From Caldilineales bacterium (GTDB lineage Bacteria; Chloroflexota; Anaerolineae; J102): a stretch of DNA of 44,399 nt. The stretch is from assembly GCA_024102915.1 (NCBI GenBank), contig JAGFJG010000196.1, forward strand, positions 1-44,399, written 5' to 3'. Below are positions 22,505-29,983 of the stretch, piece after piece (position 1 is the first letter of the stretch; every line of letters starts with the position of its first letter). The notes under the pieces are model-generated. The model worked only from the letters and a program-made list of their open reading frames with translations. It ran no database searches and had not been told where the DNA came from. A program made the position numbers and the translations under genes.

Positions 22505-22972
22505 TCAGGCCCCGTGTCTTCGTCGGGTTACCTGAGCGGGATCGGGAGGGCGGTTGTAGATGTCAACTGGGAATGTGTCGGCGAGCATAGTCATGACGGC
22601 GTAGTAAGTGAAGTTTCCCAACACTTCCCCATTGGCTCGCACAACGGGCACATTTCGGAATTTGTGAGCATGCATCAATTGCATTGCATCCGCCGCTGAG
22701 TCAAATTCGCCAACGGTCAATGGGTCAGGCGTCATGATTGCACTGACCGGCCCTTCCCACAAAGACGCATCATCGACAACCTTTCGCAATACATCCCGAT
22801 CCGTCAGGATTCCGACCAGGCGATTTCCATCAACCACAAAGGTACAATTGCGTTTTTCTTTCCGCATGGAATCGAGCACGTCCAAAACGCTTGTTTCGGA
22901 CGTGGCGGTGCAGAATCGGGTGAGGTCGAAACTGTTGAGTGGTTCGTGTTTGAGTCCGTCAAGTAGTGCCAA
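22505..22972 (-). CDS. Stand-alone CBS-pair protein
   Basis: A 155-residue protein made of one CBS pair: VLDSMRKEKRNCTFVV...LVGILTDRDVLRKV and MTPDPLTVGEFDSAADAMQL...FRNVPVV. The start codon is TTG (22972-22970), chosen because AGGA lies 7 nt upstream. An out-of-frame ATG at 22979 opens only a six-codon frame that ends inside the gene. It is the first gene of the operon with korA and korB, and korB carries its own CBS pair, so CBS-mediated sensing of AMP/ATP or a related ligand is probably part of how this oxidoreductase is controlled (inference). A promoter and a terminator-like hairpin precede it. Confidence 0.88.
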   Translation of the reverse strand: MALLDGLKHEPLNSFDLTRFCTATSETSVLDVLDSMRKEKRNCTFVVDGNRLVGILTDRDVLRKVVDDASLWEGPVSAIMTPDPLTVGEFDSAADAMQLMHAHKFRNVPVVRANGEVLGNFTYYAVMTMLADTFPVDIYNRPPDPAQVTRRRHGA

Positions 22973-22990
22973 AGTTCATTCCTGAAGCGA

Positions 22991-23017
22991 AAAAGAGAGG
23001 CGAACTTCCGCCGCCTC
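22991..23017 (-). terminator. Terminator-like hairpin in the CBS-korA-korB leader
   Basis: On the minus strand GAGGCG (23017-23012), 9-nt loop, CGCCTC (23002-22997), then TCTTTTT (22996-22990). It lies between the promoter at 23028-23057 and the TTG start, so it may attenuate the operon. The stem is only 6 bp. Confidence 0.5.
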
Positions 23018-23027
23018 CAAAATTAGG

Positions 23028-23057
23028 ATATTACATCCTCTATTTTACATAGTCCAA
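23028..23057 (-). promoter_or_regulatory. Promoter of the CBS-korA-korB operon
   Basis: On the minus strand TTGGAC (23057-23052), an 18-bp spacer and TAATAT (23033-23028). The predicted start near 23021 gives a leader of about 49 nt that contains the hairpin at 22991-23017. Confidence 0.65.
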
Positions 23058-23087
23058 CCCACAAATAAAAGTAATGAGCCTTCTTTA

Positions 23088-24521
23088 TCAGATAAGTTGA
23101 TCTCCTATTTCTGGCTCGTCGGCGGTTTCGGACGCTTCCATAACGTGATCATTTTCAGAGATGCCGCTATTTTCTTGCGCGGAAGCCGGGGCGTCCTCGC
23201 GCGGTGATAACACCGCAACAGGGCTGGTTTGCATCACTGCGCCGGGGGGAGCGATTTCTGAGATTGGCGAGAAAATGGTTGGCGCGGCCGCAAATCTGTT
23301 GCCAATGACGGCGGATGTGGCCAATTCGGGATAGGGGCGGCGATTCAAAATGCGGGCGTGGAAGAAGCGAAACCAGATGATGAGTGTGGCCAGCGTGGGG
23401 GTGGCCACAAAGGCGCCGATGATGCCGAAATGAATGGTGAACACGATCACGCCGAGCAGCACAAGGGCGGCGTGAATGCCCACGCTGCGGCCTAGAATGC
23501 GGGGGACGAGGAACAGATTCTCGATCTGCTGAATGATCACATAAAATCCGATTACGATCAGGGCCATCAGCCAATTGGATAACTCTGGAAACGTCGTCGA
23601 TCCCTGGAGCAATGCCATGAGGACGCCGGGTATCGCCGCCAGAAGGGGGCCCAGGTTTGGGATAAGTTCGAGAACGCCCGCCAGGACGCCCAATGCCAGC
23701 GCTCCGGGTATGCCCAGGATGCTCAGGCCCAGCCAGACGACCACCCCGATCACGATACTGAGAATCAATTGTCCGCGGAAGAAAAGGCTCCAGGTGCGAC
23801 CGGTACGCCGCCACAATTCGGCCCATTCCGCTTCAAAACGCTCTGGCGCCAACTGAACCAGGTATTTGACGATGCGCGGTTGTTCGTTGGTGAAATAAAA
23901 GGTGAGGAGAATGAAGAGGATGACATAGAGCAAAACGCCAATGGTGCGCCCGATCACGTTTGTGGCAAGCGCTGTGGCGAAGCCCACAACCTGCACCGTC
24001 GGTCGAACGCCAGCCAAAATGGTGTTGATAACGCTCTCCACGCTCGGTTGCAGCGCCTGAGTCTGGAGTTTGATCAATTCGTTGGCAGCCTGATCGTATA
24101 AAGGCGTCAGCGCCACCTCGTAACCGAATATCTCGAAACCGGGAACCGTATTGGGCAGTTGCTCCGTCCACCGTACAATCCCCTGCAATATCCCGTTCCA
24201 ATCGATGCTGATGGGCGCAATATCCTGAAAGACCAGCGGTACGAGAATGGATGGCACTAGCACCACCAACACGATAACCATCAATAAGGTCAGGATTGTC
24301 GCCAGGCCGCGGGGAATAAACAGCCTCTGCAAGAATCCCACAACCGGCTGCACCAAATAGCCGACGATGAACATGAGCACCAATAACCACCACAACGGAC
24401 GCGCAAGCAGAACCAGCCCCAGGGCGATCCCCAACCAGATAATCAGAAACAGGATGCGGATTTGTGGGGACCAGCCTGATTCTTCGGCGATGATCGGCGG
24501 GCTTTCGGGCGAATTCTCCAT
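23088..24521 (-). CDS. AI-2E family transporter (permease)
   Basis: A 477-residue membrane protein of the AI-2E_transport (PerM/YdiK-like) family. The pattern is typical: two helices near the N-terminus (IRILFLIIWLGIALGLVLLA, then a second pair), an outer domain of about 100 residues (150-230), and five helices with the conserved GLSILGIPGALALGVLAGVLELIPNLGPLLAAIPG block, where ELIPNLGP is the family hallmark. An acidic, disordered tail of about 80 residues follows. Members export varied small molecules or act as Na+/H+ antiporters, so the name does not prove autoinducer transport. The ATG at 24521 has AGGA 4 nt upstream; a TTG lies 12 nt earlier. It has its own promoter although cofE ends just upstream. 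Confidence 0.9.
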   Translation of the reverse strand: MENSPESPPIIAEESGWSPQIRILFLIIWLGIALGLVLLARPLWWLLVLMFIVGYLVQPVVGFLQRLFIPRGLATILTLLMVIVLVVLVPSILVPLVFQDIAPISIDWNGILQGIVRWTEQLPNTVPGFEIFGYEVALTPLYDQAANELIKLQTQALQPSVESVINTILAGVRPTVQVVGFATALATNVIGRTIGVLLYVILFILLTFYFTNEQPRIVKYLVQLAPERFEAEWAELWRRTGRTWSLFFRGQLILSIVIGVVVWLGLSILGIPGALALGVLAGVLELIPNLGPLLAAIPGVLMALLQGSTTFPELSNWLMALIVIGFYVIIQQIENLFLVPRILGRSVGIHAALVLLGVIVFTIHFGIIGAFVATPTLATLIIWFRFFHARILNRRPYPELATSAVIGNRFAAAPTIFSPISEIAPPGAVMQTSPVAVLSPREDAPASAQENSGISENDHVMEASETADEPEIGDQLI

Positions 24522-24557
24522 ATTTTCCTGCAAAAACTCGGTGTCCGATTGTTAATC

Positions 24558-24586
24558 AGTATAGCGCGCAAACAAGCTGCTGTGAA
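24558..24586 (-). promoter_or_regulatory. Promoter of the AI-2E transporter gene
   Basis: On the minus strand TTCACA (24586-24581), a 17-bp spacer and TATACT (24563-24558). The predicted start is near 24551, about 30 nt before the ATG. Confidence 0.65.
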
Positions 24587-24593
24587 TTCCGCC

Positions 24594-25352
24594 TCAGCGG
24601 AACATGTCTTCGTGCTGAGGACGCAAGATATCTTGCAAGCGGCCATCACCGGCCACGTAGGCCGCGCCGCGGATGTGGACGATGGGAGAGCGCTCAGCGG
24701 CGCCGCCCTGTAAAAGCGATGCAGCCGCGGCCAACTCGTCGGCGGTGCCAAGCACGGTGATCTCCAACGTGTTGCCAAAGAGATCGTGCTGGCCGCGGCG
24801 ATCGGTCAGCGGAGCCAATCCGGCGATGCCAATGGCGGAGCCGACTGTGCCCAACCGCCAGGCCCGGCCATGGCTGTCGTTGATGACGACGGCTACCTCA
24901 ACGCCGCTCTGATCGATCAGGGCGGCGCGGATGCGGCGGGCCGAGGCGTCAGGATCGGCGGGGAGAAGCAATACCTGGTCAGGATCAGCCCCCAGGTTGG
25001 AATGATCGATGCCAGCATTGGCGCAGACAAAACCGAGGCGATGCTCGACAATAAGGACGCCCGGCCTGATGCGCAACACCTGCCTCGATTCGGCCAGCAC
25101 CAGCTCGACGACGCGGGGGTCCTTGTGGGCATAGCGTGCGATCTCCTGCGCCGCGGGCGAAGGATGAATCTGGCTGAGACGGCGAACCCTGCCCTCGGCC
25201 TTGGCGACGATTTTCGATGTCAGGACGATGACGTCGCCCGTGCGCAACTCCAGTCCAGCCGCGCTCAGGCCAGCCAGAGTGACGGCGATCAGATCATCTC
25301 CGGCGGCGATGATGGGGATGTGGGGGAGCGCTGTAAGTTGAACTTGACTCAC
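24594..25352 (-). CDS. cofE: Coenzyme F420-0:L-glutamate ligase
   Basis: A 252-residue CofE, which adds L-glutamate residues to F420-0 using GTP. Family motifs visible are LRTGDVIVLTSKIVAKAEGR, HRLGFVCANAGIDHSN (the conserved nucleotide/metal-binding core), DPDASARRIR and INDSHGRAWRLGTVGSAIG. It lacks the nitroreductase-like second domain of actinobacterial FbiB, so it is the short form. The ATG overlaps the stop of npdG as ATGA, giving a coupled F420 pair. No other F420 synthesis gene (cofC, cofD, cofGH) is in the window. Confidence 0.95.
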   Translation of the reverse strand: MSQVQLTALPHIPIIAAGDDLIAVTLAGLSAAGLELRTGDVIVLTSKIVAKAEGRVRRLSQIHPSPAAQEIARYAHKDPRVVELVLAESRQVLRIRPGVLIVEHRLGFVCANAGIDHSNLGADPDQVLLLPADPDASARRIRAALIDQSGVEVAVVINDSHGRAWRLGTVGSAIGIAGLAPLTDRRGQHDLFGNTLEITVLGTADELAAAASLLQGGAAERSPIVHIRGAAYVAGDGRLQDILRPQHEDMFR

Positions 25353-26020
25353 GCAGGCAGGCCGGTGATGCGAATTCCGGCATCCTTGATTCTGTAAATG
25401 GCGTTCACTGAGATCAGCAGCGCCGTCAGGCCCTCGGCCACCGCGGCGTTTTGCAAAGCGCCGGCATGCACGCCATTCATGCCCGCGGCCTGAACCAGCG
25501 CCACCGCCACATCGCGGGCGGCCTTGTCATCACCGCAAACCAGGACATCGCAATCGATTTCGTGGTCGATATCGACGAGGTGGTGCGCCCCCACATTCTG
25601 AAAGGCGGCAACGACGGTGACATTTTCGCCCGCCTGGTTCTGAGCCTCCACTGCCGCCGATCCGCCGGGCGCTGGTTGATACCGTCCCTTCTTTTCCCCC
25701 AAGAGCGGGGCGACGATGGTGATCAATTTTTTGCCGGGCAGGGCTGGCAGAATCGAATCGAGAATCATCGCCTGGGATTCGTAGGGCACGGAAAGCACGA
25801 CGACGTCCGCCTGTTCCGCGGCGCTGAGGTTGTCGGTTCCGCGCAGGGCGGGCTTGCCCAAGCGTTGGTTCAATTCCTCGGCTTTCTCAGCGCCACGCCC
25901 AGCCGAGCGCGACCCGATAATGACGTCCAATCCGGCGTTCGCCCAGCGCCAGGCCAGGCCCGAACCTTCCGCGCCTGTGCCGCCGATCACAGCGATCACG
26001 CCAATTTCAGATAATTGCAT
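25349..26020 (-). CDS. npdG: NADPH-dependent F420 reductase
   Basis: A 223-residue Rossmann protein. VIAVIGGTGAEGSGLAWRW is the dinucleotide-binding loop, DVIIGSRSAGRGAEKA carries the Ser-Arg pair that selects the 2'-phosphate of NADPH, and VVLSVPYESQ and FQNVGAHHL are typical of Fno/NpdG, which exchange hydride between NADPH and F420. It is the first gene of the npdG-cofE unit, with an extended -10 promoter about 95 nt upstream and GAGGAG 12 nt before the ATG. Together the two genes show that this organism makes and uses F420. Confidence 0.93.
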   Translation of the reverse strand: MQLSEIGVIAVIGGTGAEGSGLAWRWANAGLDVIIGSRSAGRGAEKAEELNQRLGKPALRGTDNLSAAEQADVVVLSVPYESQAMILDSILPALPGKKLITIVAPLLGEKKGRYQPAPGGSAAVEAQNQAGENVTVVAAFQNVGAHHLVDIDHEIDCDVLVCGDDKAARDVAVALVQAAGMNGVHAGALQNAAVAEGLTALLISVNAIYRIKDAGIRITGLPA

Positions 26021-26113
26021 GAATCGTATTGTCTCCTCGATTATTGGTAACTTGAGTGCAAATGTCGGATGCGACTTGCGATCTATTTATTCGATGATGT
26101 TTGATCGACGGCA

Positions 26114-26122
26114 GTATAGCAT
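26114..26122 (-). promoter_or_regulatory. Extended -10 promoter of npdG-cofE
   Basis: On the minus strand TGC-TATACT (26122-26114), identical to the 9-mers at 2719 and 41107. No good -35 is seen. The start is predicted near 26107. Confidence 0.6.
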
Positions 26123-26239
26123 GCGCGCCCCTTGCAAACGAATGCCGGAATTCTATCTCGCGCAATCGCATCGCCCCAAAGTGACAAAACTGTCATCTCG
26201 AAAAACGATTCACTTCATCAAGATTTCACACACATGGGC

Positions 26240-26245
26240 TATACT
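26240..26245 (+). promoter_or_regulatory. -10 element upstream of the DNRLRE-type protein gene
   Basis: TATACT at 26240-26245, preceded by GGC; no convincing -35. The start would fall near 26252, about 20 nt before the ATG at 26273. Confidence 0.4.
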
Positions 26246-26272
26246 ATTGCTCTGATTTTAGTCATTCGGACG

Positions 26273-27517
26273 ATGATGCGTCGAACCCTTCTCCCCGGAC
26301 TCCTGGTAGTTTTGGCCGTGCTATTTGCTGGCGTCCTGACAACGCGCGGCGATGCCGCCCCCGCGTTTCGGCCTGCGCAGAACATACTGACGTTGCGCCA
26401 GGGCGTTGATGGCTATGATGGCGCGGCGGACACCTGGATTGGCGCCGCCGAACCCAACACCAATTATGGCGTTGATGAGATGCTGCAAGTGGGAGGCGAC
26501 GGCGAATCGACCATCCTCCTTCGTTTCGACCTCAGCACGGTTCCAGAAAATGCCCAGATTACCAGCGCCACGCTCAGCCTGTTCACCGTGCAGCGCAGCG
26601 ACGACCAGACCATCACAGCCGCCGCCTATCGCTTGCGGCGAGCCTGGGATCCCGGTACTGCGACATGGCAAAAAGCTGCGTCGGGCGATGTCTGGGGAGA
26701 GCCAGGGGCCAGGGATAGTTCGACTGATCGATATGAGCCAGCCGCAGCAGCCGCCCAGATCAATGCCGTGGATCAGGTTGTCTCGTGGGACATCACCCAA
26801 ATGACGATTGCCTGGCACAAAGCGCCGAACACCAACTTTGGGATCTCGATCACCGGCCTGGGCGGACAGACGGCCAGCTATGGGCTCCCCTCTTCCGAAT
26901 CGACCGATCCTGGCAAAAGACCGATTTTGACGATCTCCTATTCCCTGGCGACGTCCACGCCAACAAGCTCGCCAACTGCCACAATCAGCCCAACCGCGTC
27001 GCCGACAGCCACTATCACCCCCACGCCGACGCGTACCCCCACGCCATCGCGGACGCCCACGCCCACGAAGGTCGTCTCGCCATCGCCCACGCCCACCAGC
27101 ACCCCATTGGGCATTGCGATTGAACTGGCGCAAGACGCCTATTGCGGCGAGCAGGTGACGGGCGACAACAACGGCTGGCCTGCCCGCATCAATCGATACA
27201 CGTCCTGCCGAAATTCCTGGCCGGAAACCGGCCCCGAAGCCGTCTATCGCCTGAGATTTCGTTATCCCAGCGATCTGAACGTCCAGCTTTTCCACAACGC
27301 CGGCGCCGGCGATCTCGATCTATTTTTGCTGACCACCTCTCAGCCCGAATCCTGTCTCATCGGCGAAGACTCGACCCTAATCATGAACCAATTGGACAGT
27401 GGCGACTATTATCTCGTCGTCGATGGCTACGAGGGTGCAGCTGCTCCTTTCACGCTGCAAATCGACTGCGACGCCGGGCTTCCCTTCGTCGCCTTCATGC
27501 CCCTATTTATGCACTGA
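26273..27517 (+). CDS. Secreted DNRLRE-like protein with PT linker and PPC-like domain
   Basis: A 414-residue exported protein. A signal peptide (MMRRTLLPGLLVVLAVLFAG and on to GDAAP) supports the ATG at 26273; the frame opens earlier but without a signal. Residues 35-225 resemble the DNRLRE/CBM-like domain of surface proteins: GAADTWIGAAEPNTNYG, STILLRFDLSTVPENAQITS, TATWQKAASG and WDITQM. Residues 230-285 are a Thr/Pro/Ser linker. Residues 285-405 resemble bacterial pre-peptidase C-terminal domains (YRLRF..., DLDLFLL, LDSGDYYLVVDGYEG). The end is LPFVAFMPLFMH, a weak form of the Y-L-P tail. It stands 7 nt before the next gene, so the two share an operon. Likely surface or matrix attached; no catalytic domain is seen. 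Confidence 0.8.
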   Translation: MMRRTLLPGLLVVLAVLFAGVLTTRGDAAPAFRPAQNILTLRQGVDGYDGAADTWIGAAEPNTNYGVDEMLQVGGDGESTILLRFDLSTVPENAQITSATLSLFTVQRSDDQTITAAAYRLRRAWDPGTATWQKAASGDVWGEPGARDSSTDRYEPAAAAAQINAVDQVVSWDITQMTIAWHKAPNTNFGISITGLGGQTASYGLPSSESTDPGKRPILTISYSLATSTPTSSPTATISPTASPTATITPTPTRTPTPSRTPTPTKVVSPSPTPTSTPLGIAIELAQDAYCGEQVTGDNNGWPARINRYTSCRNSWPETGPEAVYRLRFRYPSDLNVQLFHNAGAGDLDLFLLTTSQPESCLIGEDSTLIMNQLDSGDYYLVVDGYEGAAAPFTLQIDCDAGLPFVAFMPLFMH

Positions 27518-27524
27518 TTCCGTC

Positions 27525-28916
27525 ATGCGTTGGCATCATCTATTCACATTCTCCATCGTTTTCATTGCCGGGCTTATGCTCCTGACTGCGGGTGCGCTCG
27601 CCCAATCGCGTATCGCTCCCGTCGCGGCAGTCGACATTGCCGACGTTGGCGATTGGACGGCGCAAACCAGCCATACTTCGGCGCACCTGACCGACATCCA
27701 GTTCCTCGACGGCCAGACCGGATATGCAGCCGGTCAGGATGGCACGCTGCTTTATACTTCGGTCGGCGGCAGCGATTGGGTACAGACTTCCACCGGCGTG
27801 AATACGGATATCCTGGCGATGCACTTTTTCGATGCCGATCAGGGTTGGATTGCCGGTGAGGCTGGTCTCTTGCGGTTCACCCCGGATGGCGGCGCGAGCT
27901 GGCAGGCATATGTCACGCTGTTCCCCGCCGACCTGCACGCCCTCGCTTTCACCTCAACGGACAACGGCTGGGCGGGCGGCGATGGCGGAGCGCTCTACCA
28001 TTTCGACGGCGTGAGTTGGACGCCGCAGACCATTCCGGGAACTCCCACGATTTTCGCGCTGGCGTTCGCCGATCAGGTTAAGGGGTGGGCGGCAGGCTCT
28101 AACGGCATCATTCTCCACACCGGCGACGGCGGTCAGAACTGGACGATTCAGACGCAAGGGGCCAGCACAGCGATCTATGCCATCGCTCAGCACGGAGCCG
28201 ACGAAGCCTGGGCAGTCGGGGCCGGCGGTATCATCCTGCACACTGAAAACGGCGGCGGTCTGTGGTCGCCGCAATCAAGCGGCGTTTCCGCCGATCTGCT
28301 GGATGTGAGCTTTGCCGATGCCGATACCGGCTGGGCGGCCGGGGCTGGCGGCGTCGTACTGTACACCACCGACGGGGGGGCGACCTGGCAATCGGACAAC
28401 ACCGGCCAGGGTTTCGATCTGGAAGCGGTGAGTTTTCCGCTGGTCACGCAGGCATGGCTGGGCGGTGACGCCGGTCTCATCTTGAACTGGCAAAACCCGA
28501 ACCCGCCACCCACGCCCACCGCAACACCGACCCCGACCTCTACGCCCACTCCCTTGCCGACGGCCACCCCAACCCCTCGACCCGCCGGTCATGTCCAACT
28601 TCTCGTCTTTGTGGACGACAATCACAACGGCCAGTTCGATCAATCCGAAGAACCCATGAACGGCCTCCTGATCACCTTGCGAGACAACAATCAATATGTT
28701 CGGGGCACAACGCTCACCGATGCCGCCGGATTGGCCCGATTTGCCAATACGCCGGTTGGCGAATACACCCTGTGGGCGCAATTGCCGCCTGGTTATCAGA
28801 GCACCGCACCCTATCCGGTTGAAGTCAGCGCCAGAGAGGGCGAAACTACCCAGGCTGAATTGGGCCTGGCGCCTTTGTGGCAAAACCACTACCTCCCTTA
28901 TCTTGTCCGACCCTGA
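27525..28916 (+). CDS. Secreted Ycf48-like beta-propeller with PT linker, SdrD-B-like domain and YLP tail
   Basis: A 463-residue exported protein. The signal peptide is MRWHHLFTFSIVFIAGLMLL and following TAGALA. Residues 40-320 hold about seven propeller blades with the Ycf48/BNR pattern GWxxGxxGxxxxTxDGGxxW (for example GWAAGAGGVVLYTTDGGATW). A Pro/Thr linker (325-350) leads to a beta-sandwich like SdrD B-type repeats (VFVDDNHNGQFDQSEEP..., TDAAGLARFANTPVGEYTL) at 355-450. The C-terminus is YLPYLVRP. I start at the ATG at 27525, 7 nt after the preceding stop. Ycf48 assists photosystem II assembly in cyanobacteria, but such propellers are common binding scaffolds, so that role is not implied. 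Confidence 0.82.
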   Translation: MRWHHLFTFSIVFIAGLMLLTAGALAQSRIAPVAAVDIADVGDWTAQTSHTSAHLTDIQFLDGQTGYAAGQDGTLLYTSVGGSDWVQTSTGVNTDILAMHFFDADQGWIAGEAGLLRFTPDGGASWQAYVTLFPADLHALAFTSTDNGWAGGDGGALYHFDGVSWTPQTIPGTPTIFALAFADQVKGWAAGSNGIILHTGDGGQNWTIQTQGASTAIYAIAQHGADEAWAVGAGGIILHTENGGGLWSPQSSGVSADLLDVSFADADTGWAAGAGGVVLYTTDGGATWQSDNTGQGFDLEAVSFPLVTQAWLGGDAGLILNWQNPNPPPTPTATPTPTSTPTPLPTATPTPRPAGHVQLLVFVDDNHNGQFDQSEEPMNGLLITLRDNNQYVRGTTLTDAAGLARFANTPVGEYTLWAQLPPGYQSTAPYPVEVSAREGETTQAELGLAPLWQNHYLPYLVRP

Positions 28917-29021
28917 AGGGCATTCATCCGGCCCAAATGATCCTCAACCCAATGCAGCGTCCCTTTCCGGCCAGCAAGTCTGGCCTCTCCGCCAACGAAC
29001 CTCCCTTGATGCCTGAATCCC

Positions 29022-29050
29022 TTGCCACCAGTATGGCCCGCTGGTATAAT
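29022..29050 (+). promoter_or_regulatory. Promoter of the OmpR-family regulator gene
   Basis: TTGCCA (29022-29027), a 17-bp spacer and an extended -10, TGG-TATAAT (29042-29050). The start is predicted near 29057. It is one of the strongest promoters in the window. Confidence 0.85.
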
Positions 29051-29098
29051 CCCGGCAACGGGGACCGGGCACGTTCAGCCGCGTCACCGCAGGAACAG

Positions 29099-29785
29099 AT
29101 GCGTATACTCGTAGTTGACGATGATCCTCCAAGCGTCAAGATGACGGCCTTTCTTCTGCGCGAAGAAGGATACGAGGTTCTGGCCGCCCACAACGGTCGC
29201 GACGCCATTTCGCTCTTGGAGCGCGAAAAACCTGACCTGATCCTGCTGGACGTGATGATGCCCGGACTTGATGGCTTCGAGACCCTGCGCGGCATTCGCT
29301 CGCGCTACTCGATTCCGGTCATTTTCCTGTCGGCCAAAGGGGAGACAGCCGATCGTGTGGCGGGGTTGGAGTTGGGCGCGGATGACTATCTGGCCAAACC
29401 GTTTGAACCGTCAGAATTGTTGGCGCGAGTCAAAGCGGTTTTGCGCCGTACCGAGGCTTATGCATTGGGCGATCCATCGGATCGGATCGAATCGTCAGGC
29501 ATCCGTTTGGACCCGTTGACCAATCGGGCCGAACTGCCTGATGGTCGCATCGTGGAATTAACGCCAATCGAATGCAGGCTCCTCCATTGCGTCATGCGTA
29601 ACTCTGGCCGGGTTCTCACGCACGATCAACTGCTGAACAGCGTGTGGGGGCCGAATTATGGCGGCTACCCCAACCAGATCGCCGTATACGTACGACGCCT
29701 GCGCACCAAGATCGAGAAAGACCCCGACAATCCCACCCATTTGGTGACGGTGCGCGGGGTTGGTTATCGTTTCGAAGTCGATTGA
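29099..29785 (+). CDS. OmpR/PhoB-family response regulator
   Basis: A 228-residue DNA-binding response regulator. The receiver domain (1-118) has acidic DDD (7-9), phospho-acceptor D51 (LLDVMMPGLDGFE), switch Ser (FLSAKG) and Lys (YLAKPFE). The C-terminal winged helix (125-227) shows LTPIECRLLHCVMRNSGRVL, the recognition region and RTKIEKDPDNPTHLVTVRGVGYRF. The ATG at 29099 has AGGA (29091-29094) and a strong promoter ends about 50 nt upstream, so the earlier in-frame starts are ruled out. The matching HisKA kinase gene is probably that at 37157, separated by three surface or membrane protein genes. Its likely job is to control those genes (inference). Confidence 0.93.
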   Translation: MRILVVDDDPPSVKMTAFLLREEGYEVLAAHNGRDAISLLEREKPDLILLDVMMPGLDGFETLRGIRSRYSIPVIFLSAKGETADRVAGLELGADDYLAKPFEPSELLARVKAVLRRTEAYALGDPSDRIESSGIRLDPLTNRAELPDGRIVELTPIECRLLHCVMRNSGRVLTHDQLLNSVWGPNYGGYPNQIAVYVRRLRTKIEKDPDNPTHLVTVRGVGYRFEVD

Positions 29786-29983
29786 TGGCCGCGGCCACCA
29801 GGCCACGCCGTTCTCAGGGGAACTCGTTCGATGGGACATCCAATCGCACGGGTTCCTCTGTGTTTACATGACTGGCCAAATCTCCGGTCCCGCACATTTC
29901 AAATCCGACGTCTGATTCTGTCAGATAAAAGCAGTGCCCTCAAAGTGACTTCAATTTTGTACAATAAATATCGAGTTCTGCCC

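Noticed and set aside
21354..22535. 393-residue open frame antisense to korA
   Set aside because: korA is a clear enzyme on the other strand; this frame has a low-complexity Gly/Gln/His composition typical of antisense of GC-rich genes.
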